This document shows positions 1-8,952 of a DNA stretch of 64,000 bases, piece by piece (position 1 is the first letter of the stretch; every line of letters starts with the position of its first letter). The stretch is from NCBI GenBank assembly GCA_024282035.1, contig JAMWZR010000001.1, positions 124,001-188,000 of the forward strand. Direction: 5' to 3'. The stretch comes from Nitrosomonas sp. GTDB taxonomy: Bacteria > Pseudomonadota > Gammaproteobacteria > Burkholderiales > Nitrosomonadaceae. The notes under the pieces were generated by a model. It worked only from the letters and a program-made list of their open reading frames with translations, was not told the DNA's origin and ran no database searches. The translations under genes and the position numbers were made by a program.

Positions 1-640
1 TTTGCGTTTAATTGGCGCACAAGATACCAAGGGTGCGGGAATCGATACAATCCTCAATATCGAGCAAATCTATGGTTCCAATTTCAACGATGTCATTATC
101 GGGACGGAAGGCGATAATTGGATGCATGCCAGCAAGGGCAGTGATAGCTTGTCTGGAGCGGGTGGCAACGATTTATTGTTCAGTGATCCCATTGATACCG
201 CAGGTGATAGTCTGGATGGCGGAAGTGGTAACGATAAGCTTCAAGGCGGTTTTGGAAACGATACACTGACAGGTGGAATAGGTGATGACCGCCTGGCTGG
301 ATCGTGGGCCAGTGATCAATTGTCTGGGGGAGCCGGAGCGGATTTGTTTGCTTTTTCCGGGGAGTTTGATTCTTCTGTCTTGGCTCCCGATCAAATTCTC
401 GATTTCGACGGTGCAGAGGATCTCATCAGTCTGCAATCGTGGAATATAACGGCTACTCGTGCTTTTCTCGGTAACAGCGCTTTTACGGGTACTGGAATTA
501 CGGAGATTCGGGTAACCAGTGACGGAGTCACCCAATTCGTCGAGGTGGACTACGACGGCAACGGTAGTGGCGATGTCGATATGGCCATCAAGGTTGTGGG
601 TACAACTTTGGGCTTGGACGATTTCATTTTCGCAAATTAA
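1..640 (+). CDS. RTX-type calcium-binding repeat protein, C-terminal part (5' end outside window)
   Basis: The reading frame is open at the left edge, so only the last 212 or so residues are visible; the TTG at base 2 is not a credible start. About residues 45-115 hold nonapeptide repeats of the GGxGxDxL type (GAGGNDLL, GGSGNDKL, GGFGNDTL, GGIGDDRL, GGAGADLF), the calcium-binding beta-roll of RTX proteins. The last 90 residues, rich in Asp, Gly and Phe/Ile (for example DQILDFDG and VEVDYDGNGSGDVDM), resemble the C-terminal region recognised by type I secretion systems in this class. Secretion is therefore inferred and no type I exporter is visible here. The catalytic or adhesive domain would lie upstream, so the function is unknown. 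The gene ends at a strong terminator. Confidence 0.85.
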   Translation, partial: LRLIGAQDTKGAGIDTILNIEQIYGSNFNDVIIGTEGDNWMHASKGSDSLSGAGGNDLLFSDPIDTAGDSLDGGSGNDKLQGGFGNDTLTGGIGDDRLAGSWASDQLSGGAGADLFAFSGEFDSSVLAPDQILDFDGAEDLISLQSWNITATRAFLGNSAFTGTGITEIRVTSDGVTQFVEVDYDGNGSGDVDMAIKVVGTTLGLDDFIFAN

Positions 641-657
641 TTCAGGAAATTTCATGT

Positions 658-685
658 AAGAGACGGTCATACCGTCTCTTTTTTC
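658..685 (+). terminator. Rho-independent terminator of the RTX gene
   Basis: Perfect 10-bp stem (658-667 with 671-680) around a 3-base CAT loop, running into a T tract to about 684. It lies 18 bases after the RTX stop codon. There is no T tract on the other strand, so it acts on the plus strand only. Confidence 0.85.
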
Positions 686-710
686 TACTCGTTTGCAATC
701 ACGCTGCTAT

Positions 711-1163
711 TTAGCTCTGCTCCCATGGCAGACCTGCCGCTTTCCAACCGGAGGCCTTGCCTCTCTGGCCGCTTTCATCCCGATCACCCTCGAAACCTTC
801 GAGGACGTTATAACATTCGGCAAAATCCATATCCGTAGCCATGGCCGCCGCCTGATTCGAGCGAGCACCACTGCGGCAAATGAACAGTACGGGCAGATTT
901 TTGTCGACTTGTGAGGCCAATTGATCGAGAAATCGAGGATTGGGTTGCATGCCGGGGTACGAGCGCAACTCAATTTCTGTCGCGCCGGGGATACGCCCAA
1001 CCCAATCCAGTTCAGCACGTGACCGTACATCGATCAGTTGTGCCTGCGCATGCTCCTGTAGCACACGATATGCTTCCATTGGAAGCAAGGCGCCTTTGTA
1101 GGGAAGTCCGAGTTCTTGCGCACGCTGCTGCGCTTTTTCCAGTATTGCTGTGAGAGTTTCCAT
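711..1163 (-). CDS. Rhodanese-like domain protein
   Basis: A 150-residue single-domain sulfurtransferase-like protein. The N-terminal 35 residues are helical; the rhodanese fold then starts at about residue 40 with LIDVRSRAEL. The active-site loop CRSGARS carries the expected nucleophilic cysteine, so it should accept a persulfide. The terminal GFEGDRD and WKAAGLPW elements are typical of single-domain bacterial rhodaneses. No signal peptide is seen, so it is probably cytoplasmic. It is transcribed divergently from the pseudouridine synthase, with about 100 bases between them. The sulfur donor and acceptor cannot be read from sequence. Confidence 0.85.
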   Translation of the reverse strand: METLTAILEKAQQRAQELGLPYKGALLPMEAYRVLQEHAQAQLIDVRSRAELDWVGRIPGATEIELRSYPGMQPNPRFLDQLASQVDKNLPVLFICRSGARSNQAAAMATDMDFAECYNVLEGFEGDRDESGQRGKASGWKAAGLPWEQS

Positions 1164-1265
1164 GAATAATCCTAGCGATGAAATGTAAAAATGTTCGAGC
1201 GATTACCTTTATAATGCCGGTAAAACCAACTTTTCATTCCTTTTTTGCCCCTATTATAGCGTCTC

Positions 1266-2003
1266 ATGGAAAAAATCCGCTTATCCAAACTGATGTCGGA
1301 GCAAGGAATCTGCTCGCGCCGCGAGGCCGATCGATTTATCGAACTCGGTTGGGTGTTTGTCGACGGCGAACGGATTTCCGAGCTGGGTACCAAAATTTTT
1401 CCGAACCAAAAAATCACCTTGAACAAGGCAGCACAAGTGCAGCAATCGCAGCAGGTGACGATTTTGTTGAACAAGCCCGTCGGTTATGTATCCGGGCAGC
1501 CGGAGCCGGGTTATCAGCCAGCGGTCGTGTTGATCAAACCGGAGAACCAGTATTGTGGTCGGGATCAGTCATCGGAAAAGCGCTTTCAGCCAATGCATTT
1601 GAAAAATCTGGCGCCTGCGGGACGGCTGGATATCGATTCACAGGGTTTGCTGATACTGACGCAGGATGGACGGATCGCCCGGCAACTGATCGGTGACGAT
1701 TCCACCATCGAAAAAGAATATCTGGTGCGGGTTTCGGGAACATTGCCCAAGGCCAAACTGGCCTTGCTGAATCACGGCCTGAGTCTGGATGGTCAGCCGT
1801 TGAAACCGGCGAAAGTGAATTGGCTGAATCAGGACCAGTTGCGTTTCATTTTGCGTGAAGGCAAGAAGCGCCAGATCCGCCGCATGTGCGAACTGGTTAA
1901 TCTGAAAGTGACCGGTTTGAAGCGCGTGCGTATCGGCCAGGTCAGGCTGGGCGACTTGCCCGAGGGACAGTGGCGCTACCTGACAGCGGCTGAACGATTC
2001 TGA
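1266..2003 (+). CDS. rluF: RsuA/RluB/RluF-family rRNA pseudouridine synthase
   Basis: A 245-residue protein with an N-terminal S4 RNA-binding domain (about residues 5-60, [19 protein letters not shown]) followed by the synthase domain. The catalytic motif [11 protein letters not shown] supplies the essential Asp, and [11 protein letters not shown] is the C-terminal family signature. The insert and overall length resemble RluF, which modifies U2604 of 23S rRNA in E. coli; RluE-like or RluB-like specificity cannot be excluded. No Shine-Dalgarno sequence precedes the ATG, and a TATTAT hexamer lies 8 bases upstream of it, so the mRNA may be leaderless or nearly so. The DUF2835 gene follows 13 bases downstream. 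Confidence 0.82.
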   Translation: MEKIRLSKLMSEQGICSRREADRFIELGWVFVDGERISELGTKIFPNQKITLNKAAQVQQSQQVTILLNKPVGYVSGQPEPGYQPAVVLIKPENQYCGRDQSSEKRFQPMHLKNLAPAGRLDIDSQGLLILTQDGRIARQLIGDDSTIEKEYLVRVSGTLPKAKLALLNHGLSLDGQPLKPAKVNWLNQDQLRFILREGKKRQIRRMCELVNLKVTGLKRVRIGQVRLGDLPEGQWRYLTAAERF

Positions 2004-2016
2004 CAGGAGTGCGGGG

Positions 2017-2247
2017 GTGAAACATCAGCGCGTACAGGTCAAACTGAATATTCCGGCCCACCGGCTGGTCGCGTATTATCAGGGGGAAGTCGACACCGTC
2101 GTGGCGGAAGCCACTGACGGACGCATCATTCGCTTTCCGGCCAATGTGTTGCGTACTGTCGTACAGAGTCAAGGGGTGTATGGCACATTCGAGCTGGTGT
2201 TCGATGGTCGCAACAAATTTGTGTCCATCCAGCGCATTGACATCTGA
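2017..2247 (+). CDS. DUF2835 family small protein
   Basis: A 76-residue protein beginning at GTG, with AGGAG at 2005-2009 as ribosome binding site. It matches the DUF2835 pattern: LNIPAHRLVAYYQGEVDTV, then an IRFPANVLR strand and a VYGTFELVFD strand. The fold is predicted to be all-beta and the function is unknown. It is probably co-transcribed with the upstream pseudouridine synthase, and no membrane segment or signal peptide is visible. Confidence 0.75.
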   Translation: MKHQRVQVKLNIPAHRLVAYYQGEVDTVVAEATDGRIIRFPANVLRTVVQSQGVYGTFELVFDGRNKFVSIQRIDI

Positions 2248-2361
2248 GGCATGATTTTGCATCCTGCTTCATTGCTGCCATAAGCTCGGTGCGTTAAACT
2301 GGCTTCATTTTGTCTCACCCGATAATCCTTTTTCCAATCCAACATAAACTACTCTAAATTC

Positions 2362-4026
2362 ATGGCTCAATATGTAATGTCAATGCTCCGTGTGAGCAAA
2401 ATGGTTCCTCCCAAGCGTCAGATCATCAAAGACATTTCGCTCAGTTTTTTCCCCGGCGCAAAAATTGGCCTGCTCGGGCTGAATGGTTCCGGCAAATCGA
2501 CTGTGTTGCGCATCATGGCCGGTGTAGACAAGGAGTTTGATGGTGAAGTGCAGCGTTTGCCGAATATCCGCGTGGGTTATCTGCCGCAGGAGCCGCAACT
2601 GAATCTGGAACATACCGTGCGCCAGGAGGTGGAGGAAGCCATGGGTGAAGTGATGCAGGCGCAGAAAAAACTCGAGGAAGTGTATGCCGCTTACGCCGAA
2701 GAAGGTGCCGATTTCGATGCGCTGGCCGAGGAACAGGCACGGTTGGAAGCAATCATCGCTACCAGTGGCAGCGATACGGCCAATCAGATGGAAATCGCAG
2801 CCGATGCGCTGCGTCTGCCGCCATGGGAAGCCGAGATTAAAAATCTGTCTGGGGGTGAAAAGCGTCGCGTGGCGCTGTGCAAGCTGCTGCTGGAAAAGCC
2901 GGACATGCTGCTGCTGGACGAACCGACCAACCATCTGGATGCGGAATCGGTGGAGTGGCTGGAGCAGTTTCTGGTACGCTTTCCCGGTACGGTCGTGGCA
3001 GTAACGCATGATCGCTACTTTCTCGACAATGCCGCTGAATGGATTCTGGAACTTGACCGTGGCCATGGCATTCCTTGGAAGGGCAATTATTCCAGTTGGC
3101 TGGAACAAAAGGAAGCACGACTGGAGCAGGAGCAGAAGCAGGTCGATGCACACATGAAGGCCATGAAACAGGAACTGGAATGGGTGCGGCAAAATCCCAA
3201 AGGCCGTCAGGCCAAATCAAAGGCGCGTCTTGCCCGCTTCGAGGAACTGAACTCGCAAGAATATCAGAAACGCAATGAAACCCAGGAAATTTTCATTCCC
3301 GTGGGCGAGCGTCTGGGCAACGAAGTGATCGAATTCGACGGCGTATCGAAATCCTTTGGAGATCGTCTGCTGATCGATAATCTGAGCTTCAAGGTTCCAC
3401 CGGGTGCAATCGTCGGTATCATCGGTCCCAACGGTGCCGGTAAGTCGACGCTGTTCAAGCTGATCAATGGCAAGGAACAAGCGGATTCTGGGGACGTCAA
3501 GATCGGGCCCACGGTCCAAATCGCGCATGTCGATCAGGCGCGTGACACGCTAGAGAACAATAAAACCGTGTTCGACGCCATTTCCGGTGGCAACGACAAC
3601 CTCGTGGTCGGCAAGTACACCACGCCGGCTCGTGCCTATCTTGGTCGTTTCAACTTCAAGGGCAGCGACCAGCAAAAAAATGTCGGTCAGCTTTCCGGTG
3701 GTGAACGCGGTCGTCTGCATCTGGCGCAAACATTGATTGCCGGTGGCAATGTGCTACTGCTCGACGAACCATCCAACGATCTCGACGTGGAAACGCTACG
3801 TGCGCTGGAAGATGCGCTGCAGGAATTTGCCGGTTGCGTGCTGGTGATCTCGCACGACCGCTGGTTATTAGATCGTATCGCCACACATATTCTCGCCGCC
3901 GAAGGTGAATCGCAGTGGACTTTCTTCAGCGGTAACTATCAGGAATACGAAGCCGACAAGAAAAAACGCTTGGGTGAAGAAGGTGCCAAACCGAAACGGA
4001 TTCGCTACAAGCCGATTAGCCGGTAA
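2362..4026 (+). CDS. ettA: Energy-dependent translational throttle protein EttA (ABC-F)
   Basis: A 554-residue protein with two ABC ATPase domains and no membrane segments. EttA binds the ribosomal E site and gates entry into elongation according to the ATP/ADP ratio. The N-terminal MAQYVMSMLRVSKMVPPKRQ is characteristic of EttA. Walker A motifs are GLNGSGKST (about residue 41) and GPNGAGKST (about 358); signatures are LSGGEKRRVA and LSGGERGRLH; Walker B motifs are [11 protein letters not shown] and LLLDEPSNDLD. The linker between the domains is rich in Glu, Gln, Lys and Arg, as in ABC-F proteins. The length equals that of the E. coli protein. It stands alone, with no clear terminator after it. 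Confidence 0.95.
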   Translation: MAQYVMSMLRVSKMVPPKRQIIKDISLSFFPGAKIGLLGLNGSGKSTVLRIMAGVDKEFDGEVQRLPNIRVGYLPQEPQLNLEHTVRQEVEEAMGEVMQAQKKLEEVYAAYAEEGADFDALAEEQARLEAIIATSGSDTANQMEIAADALRLPPWEAEIKNLSGGEKRRVALCKLLLEKPDMLLLDEPTNHLDAESVEWLEQFLVRFPGTVVAVTHDRYFLDNAAEWILELDRGHGIPWKGNYSSWLEQKEARLEQEQKQVDAHMKAMKQELEWVRQNPKGRQAKSKARLARFEELNSQEYQKRNETQEIFIPVGERLGNEVIEFDGVSKSFGDRLLIDNLSFKVPPGAIVGIIGPNGAGKSTLFKLINGKEQADSGDVKIGPTVQIAHVDQARDTLENNKTVFDAISGGNDNLVVGKYTTPARAYLGRFNFKGSDQQKNVGQLSGGERGRLHLAQTLIAGGNVLLLDEPSNDLDVETLRALEDALQEFAGCVLVISHDRWLLDRIATHILAAEGESQWTFFSGNYQEYEADKKKRLGEEGAKPKRIRYKPISR

Positions 4027-4154
4027 AAACTCGGATGCCAATGTGATGTCGTGTTGCGATCACAGGAAGCATCGTCAAGCTTTCGATATGAAGGATTAGA
4101 GGGAATCAACATGCCAGCCGATGGTTTCGGCGCGGTTATAAAACGTCGTAGCAC

Positions 4155-4176
4155 CCCGCCCTCAAAGCCGGGCGGG
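4155..4176. other. GC-rich hairpin between convergent ettA and MFS genes
   Basis: A 7-bp perfect stem (CCCGCCC/GGGCGGG) with an 8-base loop in the space between two convergent genes. It has no T tract on either strand. It could protect 3' ends or block readthrough, but it is not a canonical terminator. Confidence 0.3.
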
Positions 4177-4190
4177 ATTGAAACCCGGAT

Positions 4191-5453
4191 TTAACCCGTT
4201 TTCACAACTTTTTCAGGTTTTAGTCCAATGGCGGCGACAATTATGCCGACCGTAGCCAGTGTGGCAACGATGGGAAATACGTCCAGATAGCTGCCGGTCA
4301 TATCCTTGATGTTTCCGGATATCAAGGTTCCCAGGATGGCGCCAGCGCCATAGGCAGTATAGACAAGCCCATAGTTTTGCGCGTAATGTTTTTTTCCGAA
4401 GAAAATTCCCGTCGATGTAGGTGCTAGCGCCAGCCATCCTCCCAGGCACATCCATAATATGCAGAAGGTGAATAAGTACAGCACGGCGTTGCCGTGCCCG
4501 AAGAAAAATACCAGCAAAGACACGCTCAGTATCATCGTAAATGAAGCCATGGCGGTATGCCGCGGGCCAAGCTTGTCGGTGATGGTTCCAAACAGGGGCC
4601 GTCCCAATCCATTGAATATGGCGAACAATGAAACGGCAAGCGTTGCCATGTCCGCATCCAGCTTGGCTACTTCCGTCCCCATGGGGGATGCAATGCCGAT
4701 GGCCATGAGCCCCGCCAGGCATCCGATCGTGTAGGTCGTCCATAATGCATAGAAATGACGTGTCTTCAGCATTTCTTGCCGGCTCAAGCTGGATGCTGCC
4801 GGTGTCGCAGCGACCGTGACCATTTCGGAGTTGATTCCCGCGGGCTGCCAGTTGGCGGGTGGAAAACTCAAGAACTGTGCCAGCAGCGTTATCAGCGCAA
4901 GAAAGACCATGCCGGAATAAAGAAATGTGTTCAGGATTCCAATGTCGGGGTTATTGATCATTGCTTTCAGGAATGGAGCCACGGCCAGAGCGGATATGCC
5001 AAAACCCATCACGGTCAGGCCAATGGCCAACCCACTTTTTTGCGGGAACCATTTGGCTACGACCGCAATGGGGCATCCATAGACGATGCCAGTCCCAGCT
5101 CCACCTATTACGCCATATAAAAGGGTCAGGGTCGTAATATCCGCAGAGAAACTGGCGGCCATCCACCCTCCCCCGACCAATAAACCGCCCAGCAGAGCGG
5201 TATATCTGGGACCCCATTTGGCCATTAAATTTCCTGCGATCGGCATCGTCAAAGCAAATACTGCTAGGAAAACCATGAAGGGATACCCGCTTTGGCTCGA
5301 CGTGATTCCCCATAACGACTCCAGCGGTTTTCTGAAAATGCTGAAGGCGTATATCGACCCTAAGCAAACATTGATCAATAATCCGATCACGACCAGTATC
5401 CAGCGGCCTTTTTCAACATCCATGCCCAATAATTTGAATTCTTTCTCAGTCAT
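4191..5453 (-). CDS. OFA-family MFS transporter (oxalate/formate or monocarboxylate type)
   Basis: A 420-residue inner-membrane carrier with about 12 hydrophobic segments and a cytoplasmic midpoint near residue 215. The first helix VIGLLINVCLGSIYAFSIFRKPL, the GGAGTGIVYGCPIAVVAKWFP segment and GLGRPLFGTITDKLGPRHT are typical of the oxalate:formate antiporter family (TC 2.A.1.11), which also includes pyruvate and lactate carriers. The substrate cannot be fixed from sequence, and no oxalate or formate metabolism genes are adjacent. It is encoded 20 bases downstream of the ybiT homologue on the same strand, so the two may share a transcript. Confidence 0.85.
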   Translation of the reverse strand: MTEKEFKLLGMDVEKGRWILVVIGLLINVCLGSIYAFSIFRKPLESLWGITSSQSGYPFMVFLAVFALTMPIAGNLMAKWGPRYTALLGGLLVGGGWMAASFSADITTLTLLYGVIGGAGTGIVYGCPIAVVAKWFPQKSGLAIGLTVMGFGISALAVAPFLKAMINNPDIGILNTFLYSGMVFLALITLLAQFLSFPPANWQPAGINSEMVTVAATPAASSLSRQEMLKTRHFYALWTTYTIGCLAGLMAIGIASPMGTEVAKLDADMATLAVSLFAIFNGLGRPLFGTITDKLGPRHTAMASFTMILSVSLLVFFFGHGNAVLYLFTFCILWMCLGGWLALAPTSTGIFFGKKHYAQNYGLVYTAYGAGAILGTLISGNIKDMTGSYLDVFPIVATLATVGIIVAAIGLKPEKVVKTG

Positions 5454-5473
5454 GATACCTAGTCGTCAGATGA

Positions 5474-7081
5474 TTATAGTTCAATGCCCTGGAAGCGCAG
5501 GTAATCGTCATAATTGCCTTTAAAGTCATTGATACCTTCCGGCGTCATTTCGAGAATGCGGGTAGCCAGCGAGGAGACGAATTCGCGGTCGTGGGAGATG
5601 AAAATCAGCGTGCCGGTATATCGTTCCAACGCGCTATTCAGCGATTCGATGGATTCCATGTCGAGGTGATTGGTCGGCTCGTCCATCAGCAATACATTCG
5701 GTTTCTGCAGGATCAGCTTGCCAAACAGCATGCGGCCTTGTTCTCCCCCGGAAATGACTTTCGTGGATTTTTTGATGTCATCACCAGAAAACAATAATCG
5801 GCCGAGTGTACCGCGTATCGTTTGATCGTCGTCGCTGCCTCGCCGCCACTGATCCATCCATTCCATCAATGACATTTCTTGCGCGAAATCGGCCGCATGG
5901 TCCTGCGGGAAAAAGCCGGGACGGGCTTTCTCGGCCCATTTGATCTCGCCGGAATCCACTGCAAGGTCACCGGCCAGGCAACGCAGCAGCGTGGTCTTGC
6001 CGATACCGTTCGGGCCGATGATGGCGACTTTCTCACCGGCTTCGATGCTCAAACTCAAATCCTTGAACAGTGGCTTATCCATGCCGGGAAAGTGCTTGCC
6101 GATGCTCAGGCTGGAAACAGCCAGGCGATGCAGTTTTTCCTTGTCGTGAAATTCAAAGCGGATGAAAGGGTACTGGCGGCTGGACGGTTTGACGTCTTCC
6201 AGCTTGATTTTCTCGATTTGCCGCGCGCGGCTGGTGGCCTGCCGGGCTTTGGATGCGTTGGCGGAAAATCGGCTGACAAACGATTGCAAGTCGGCGATCT
6301 GCGCTTTCTTCTTGGCGTTGTCGGCCAGCATGCGTTCGCGCGCCTGAGTCGAAGCGGTCATGTACTCGTCGTAGTTGCCGGGATAGATGCGTAGTTCACC
6401 GTAATCCAGATCGGCCATGTGCGTGCACACGCTGTTCAAGAAATGCCGATCGTGCGAGATGATGATAATGGTGTTCTTGCTGGTGTTGATCACATCCTCC
6501 AGCCAGCGGATGGTATTGATGTCGAGGTTATTGGTCGGCTCGTCCAGCAGCAGGATGTCGGGGTTGGAAAACAACGCCTGCGCCAGCAACACACGCAGTT
6601 TGTAACCCGGCGCGATGGCGCTCATCAATCCCTGGTGCTGGGCAGTCGGGATGCCGACACCGAGCAACAACTCTCCGGCGCGCGCTTCCGCGGAATAACC
6701 ATCTAACTCGGCGAACTCGGATTCCAATTCGGCGGCACGCATGTAATCGTCTTCAGTAGCATCCAGATTGGCGTAAATGGCGTCGCGCTCCTGCTTGATG
6801 CGCCATAAGTCTGCGTGTCCCATCATCACCGTATCGATTACCAGACAATCTTCAAACGCGAATTGATCCTGGCGCAGTTTGCCGACCCGTTCGCCGCTGT
6901 CGACCGAGACATTGCCGGAAGTCGGCTCCAGATCACCGCCGAGAATCTTCATGAACGTCGACTTGCCGCAACCATTTGCGCCGATCAACCCGTAGCGGTT
7001 ACCTCCGCCGAATTTAACGGAAACATTTTCAAACAGCGGCTTGGCGCCGAATTGCATGGTGATATTGGCGGTTGTAATCAA
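5474..7081 (-). CDS. ybiT: ABC-F family ATPase YbiT
   Basis: A 535-residue soluble protein with two ABC domains, closely matching the YbiT pattern. The N-terminus runs [28 protein letters not shown] with Walker [10 protein letters not shown]; the second Walker A is GPNGIGKTT. Walker B motifs are [11 protein letters not shown] and [11 protein letters not shown]. The inter-domain segment [30 protein letters not shown] is diagnostic. ABC-F proteins of this kind act on ribosomes, and the exact role of YbiT is less settled than that of EttA. The start is TTG, supported by AGGA about 7 bases upstream. This is the second ABC-F protein within 5 kb. Confidence 0.93.
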   Translation of the reverse strand: MITTANITMQFGAKPLFENVSVKFGGGNRYGLIGANGCGKSTFMKILGGDLEPTSGNVSVDSGERVGKLRQDQFAFEDCLVIDTVMMGHADLWRIKQERDAIYANLDATEDDYMRAAELESEFAELDGYSAEARAGELLLGVGIPTAQHQGLMSAIAPGYKLRVLLAQALFSNPDILLLDEPTNNLDINTIRWLEDVINTSKNTIIIISHDRHFLNSVCTHMADLDYGELRIYPGNYDEYMTASTQARERMLADNAKKKAQIADLQSFVSRFSANASKARQATSRARQIEKIKLEDVKPSSRQYPFIRFEFHDKEKLHRLAVSSLSIGKHFPGMDKPLFKDLSLSIEAGEKVAIIGPNGIGKTTLLRCLAGDLAVDSGEIKWAEKARPGFFPQDHAADFAQEMSLMEWMDQWRRGSDDDQTIRGTLGRLLFSGDDIKKSTKVISGGEQGRMLFGKLILQKPNVLLMDEPTNHLDMESIESLNSALERYTGTLIFISHDREFVSSLATRILEMTPEGINDFKGNYDDYLRFQGIEL

Positions 7082-7360
7082 AGCGAATCCTAGGGAAGAT
7101 TATTGCAAGAAAGGGCGCACATTCTAACCGTTTTTCAAGGGGTTTGCTGGGGTATGGTGGGTGTTGATTCGATTCATTGCATGAAGCGGTGGTTGAGGGG
7201 TATGCTTTGCGAGGATAGAGTTTTTAGATATGGACCTAAAACTTTCGGACGATGAAACTCAGAGTGGTGACAATCTATAAGGAGATTGAATGCATGTTAC
7301 CGGTTTAGCTATTTCCCTTGACGAAATAGATCACGTCATTTAGGAAGTTTAATTGTAATT

Positions 7361-7367
7361 AGGAGGG
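7361..7367 (+). promoter_or_regulatory. Shine-Dalgarno site fixing a TTG start
   Basis: AGGAGGG lies 5 bases upstream of the TTG at 7373, with no competing ATG nearby. This is a near-perfect ribosome binding site and is the reason for choosing the TTG start. Confidence 0.7.
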
Positions 7368-7372
7368 CAAAG

Positions 7373-8149
7373 TTGATCCCGAGCCAAAAAGTTCCACCCG
7401 CTGTCGCCAACGAAGTTGCGCATACGGAATTACTCTGCATGGACTTCCTGCGTGGTGTGATGTTCTTGGCGAGCGACACTGCCCGCGATCCGGAATTTTC
7501 TGATTGTCACTTTCTTGCATACGTGGCCGAAGACTATTTTGAAAGTGCTGTCGCTATTCCGTTTATGGTCCGAGAAGGGATTCACAATGTTTGTTTCCGC
7601 GAGCTGCGATTCCTACTCGAGCTTTCACTGAAGTTATGCTTCATTCAACAACAGAACTATCGCCTGCCTGCCGAAGAGAAGCTCGCCGCATTTCGGGAGC
7701 AACTCAATTCGCCGAACATTTCGATCAAGAACAACATAGATCTCTCGTTGCTTCCTGTGGCCGAGCGCGCTACGTTCCTCGAAGAAACAGGGCGTGTTTA
7801 TGGCGCTACGTCAAATTACGTTCATCTTACATTCAGTCAATTGAAAGATCGACTTACTCAAGTCGAGAGCGGACGTACACATGGTGATGAAACGCCAGAA
7901 GAAGTTTCACGCTTAAATGAGCTGCTCTTACGGGTACTATCAACGGCTTTCGTGTACATTGCTCATTCAGTTCCCGATTACGCAGTCGGTGACTTTTTCG
8001 TGGACTCTGATGGCAATAGCTACAAGTGGTCACTTGGCCGTTCTAGGTATGTTGCGATGCTAGACGAGAGTTTCGATTACAAACACGAACGACAGGCATC
8101 CCTTGCCGAAATTCGAAGATTGCGGTGGGAGAATGTATCCATTAATTAA
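7373..8149 (+). CDS. Hypothetical protein, 258 residues, possible accessory gene
   Basis: I do not recognise this protein. It is soluble, mostly helical in appearance and rich in Glu, Leu, Arg and Phe. It contains YVAEDYFESAVAIPFMVREG, a basic/aromatic segment NVCFRELRFLLELSLKLCFIQQQ, and a Tyr/Trp-rich end (GNSYKWSLGRSRYVAML). There is no signal peptide, transmembrane segment or nucleotide-binding motif. The TTG start is supported by a strong ribosome binding site. It stands alone, flanked by about 290 bases upstream and a VOC gene downstream, which suggests an accessory gene. The reading frame is intact, so it is probably expressed. Confidence 0.6.
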   Translation: MIPSQKVPPAVANEVAHTELLCMDFLRGVMFLASDTARDPEFSDCHFLAYVAEDYFESAVAIPFMVREGIHNVCFRELRFLLELSLKLCFIQQQNYRLPAEEKLAAFREQLNSPNISIKNNIDLSLLPVAERATFLEETGRVYGATSNYVHLTFSQLKDRLTQVESGRTHGDETPEEVSRLNELLLRVLSTAFVYIAHSVPDYAVGDFFVDSDGNSYKWSLGRSRYVAMLDESFDYKHERQASLAEIRRLRWENVSIN

Positions 8150-8261
8150 TCTTGCGTTCGGAGTGCCTGCAAGCGCTTTTGACCTTCACGTTATACCGTA
8201 ATGCGAAACACATCAAAGCCGTGCGGAACCGTGTAACCCCACAACCCAAAGGAGATAGAAC

Positions 8262-8747
8262 ATGACCAAGACTGCAAAGAACACGATCTGCCTCTGGTAC
8301 GACAACGACGCCGAGGGTGCGGCGCGATTTTATGCTCAGACTTTTCCCGATTCATCGGTTGGCGCGGTGCATCGTGCGCCCGGGGATTATCCGTCGGGGA
8401 AAGAAGGTAATGTGTTGACGGTCGAGTTTACCGTCATGGGTATCCCGTGCCTCGGACTCAACGGCGGACCGGCGTTCACGCATAGCGAAGCGTTTTCGTT
8501 TCAGGTAGCGACCGAAGATCAAAGTGAAACGGACCGCTATTGGAGCGCAATCGTCGGCAACGGCGGTCAGGAGAGCGAGTGCGGCTGGTGCAAGGACAAG
8601 TGGGGTATTTCCTGGCAGATCACGCCAGTTGCCCTGACGAAAGCATTCACCAGTTCGGATCGCGTAGCGGCCAAACGGGCATTCGACGCGATGATGACGA
8701 TGAAGAAAATCGACATTGCCGCCATCGAAGCAGCATTTCGTGGCTGA
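8262..8747 (+). CDS. VOC-superfamily (PhnB-like) protein
   Basis: A 161-residue protein of the glyoxalase/bleomycin-resistance fold, in the group often annotated as 3-demethylubiquinone-9 3-methyltransferase-like or PhnB-like. Typical features are ICLWYDNDAEGAARFYAQTFPDS at the start, VEFTVMGIPCLGLNGGP in the middle, and the second half CGWCKDKWGISWQITP. It carries the ATMTMKKIDIAAIEAAF-type tail as AMMTMKKIDIAAIEAAF. Members are dimers whose enzymatic role is usually unknown, and the methyltransferase name is not supported. AAAGGAGATA precedes the ATG. It is monocistronic by spacing. Confidence 0.85.
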   Translation: MTKTAKNTICLWYDNDAEGAARFYAQTFPDSSVGAVHRAPGDYPSGKEGNVLTVEFTVMGIPCLGLNGGPAFTHSEAFSFQVATEDQSETDRYWSAIVGNGGQESECGWCKDKWGISWQITPVALTKAFTSSDRVAAKRAFDAMMTMKKIDIAAIEAAFRG

Positions 8748-8952
8748 GAGGCGAGCGGTCGGAAATTCATTCAAGCCGATACCGCTTTACAGCCGGCTTA
8801 GCTTGTAAATGACCTGATACTCCGGGCATTCCGCTTCAATGCCAGCAACGGCAGGTAGTAGCAACACACCGATTGCCGATTCTTTTGTCCAGATCGTTTT
8901 TTGCAGAACAGCACATGCGACAGATTTTGTCGATTTCCAGCATGATCATTAT

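Noticed and set aside
173..670. Minus-strand frame across the RTX gene
   Set aside because: It is opposite to the repeat region and has no start signal or domain.
2380..3192. Long antisense reading frame inside ettA (270 codons)
   Set aside because: It lies wholly within a clear ABC-F gene and its translation lacks any recognisable domain or ribosome binding site.
8806..8952. Possible small gene on the minus strand, with a readable end LLLPAVAGIEAECPEYQVIYKL
   Set aside because: No start codon exists in that frame and the neighbouring frame with ATG ends after 35 codons; it may be a remnant but is too short to call.
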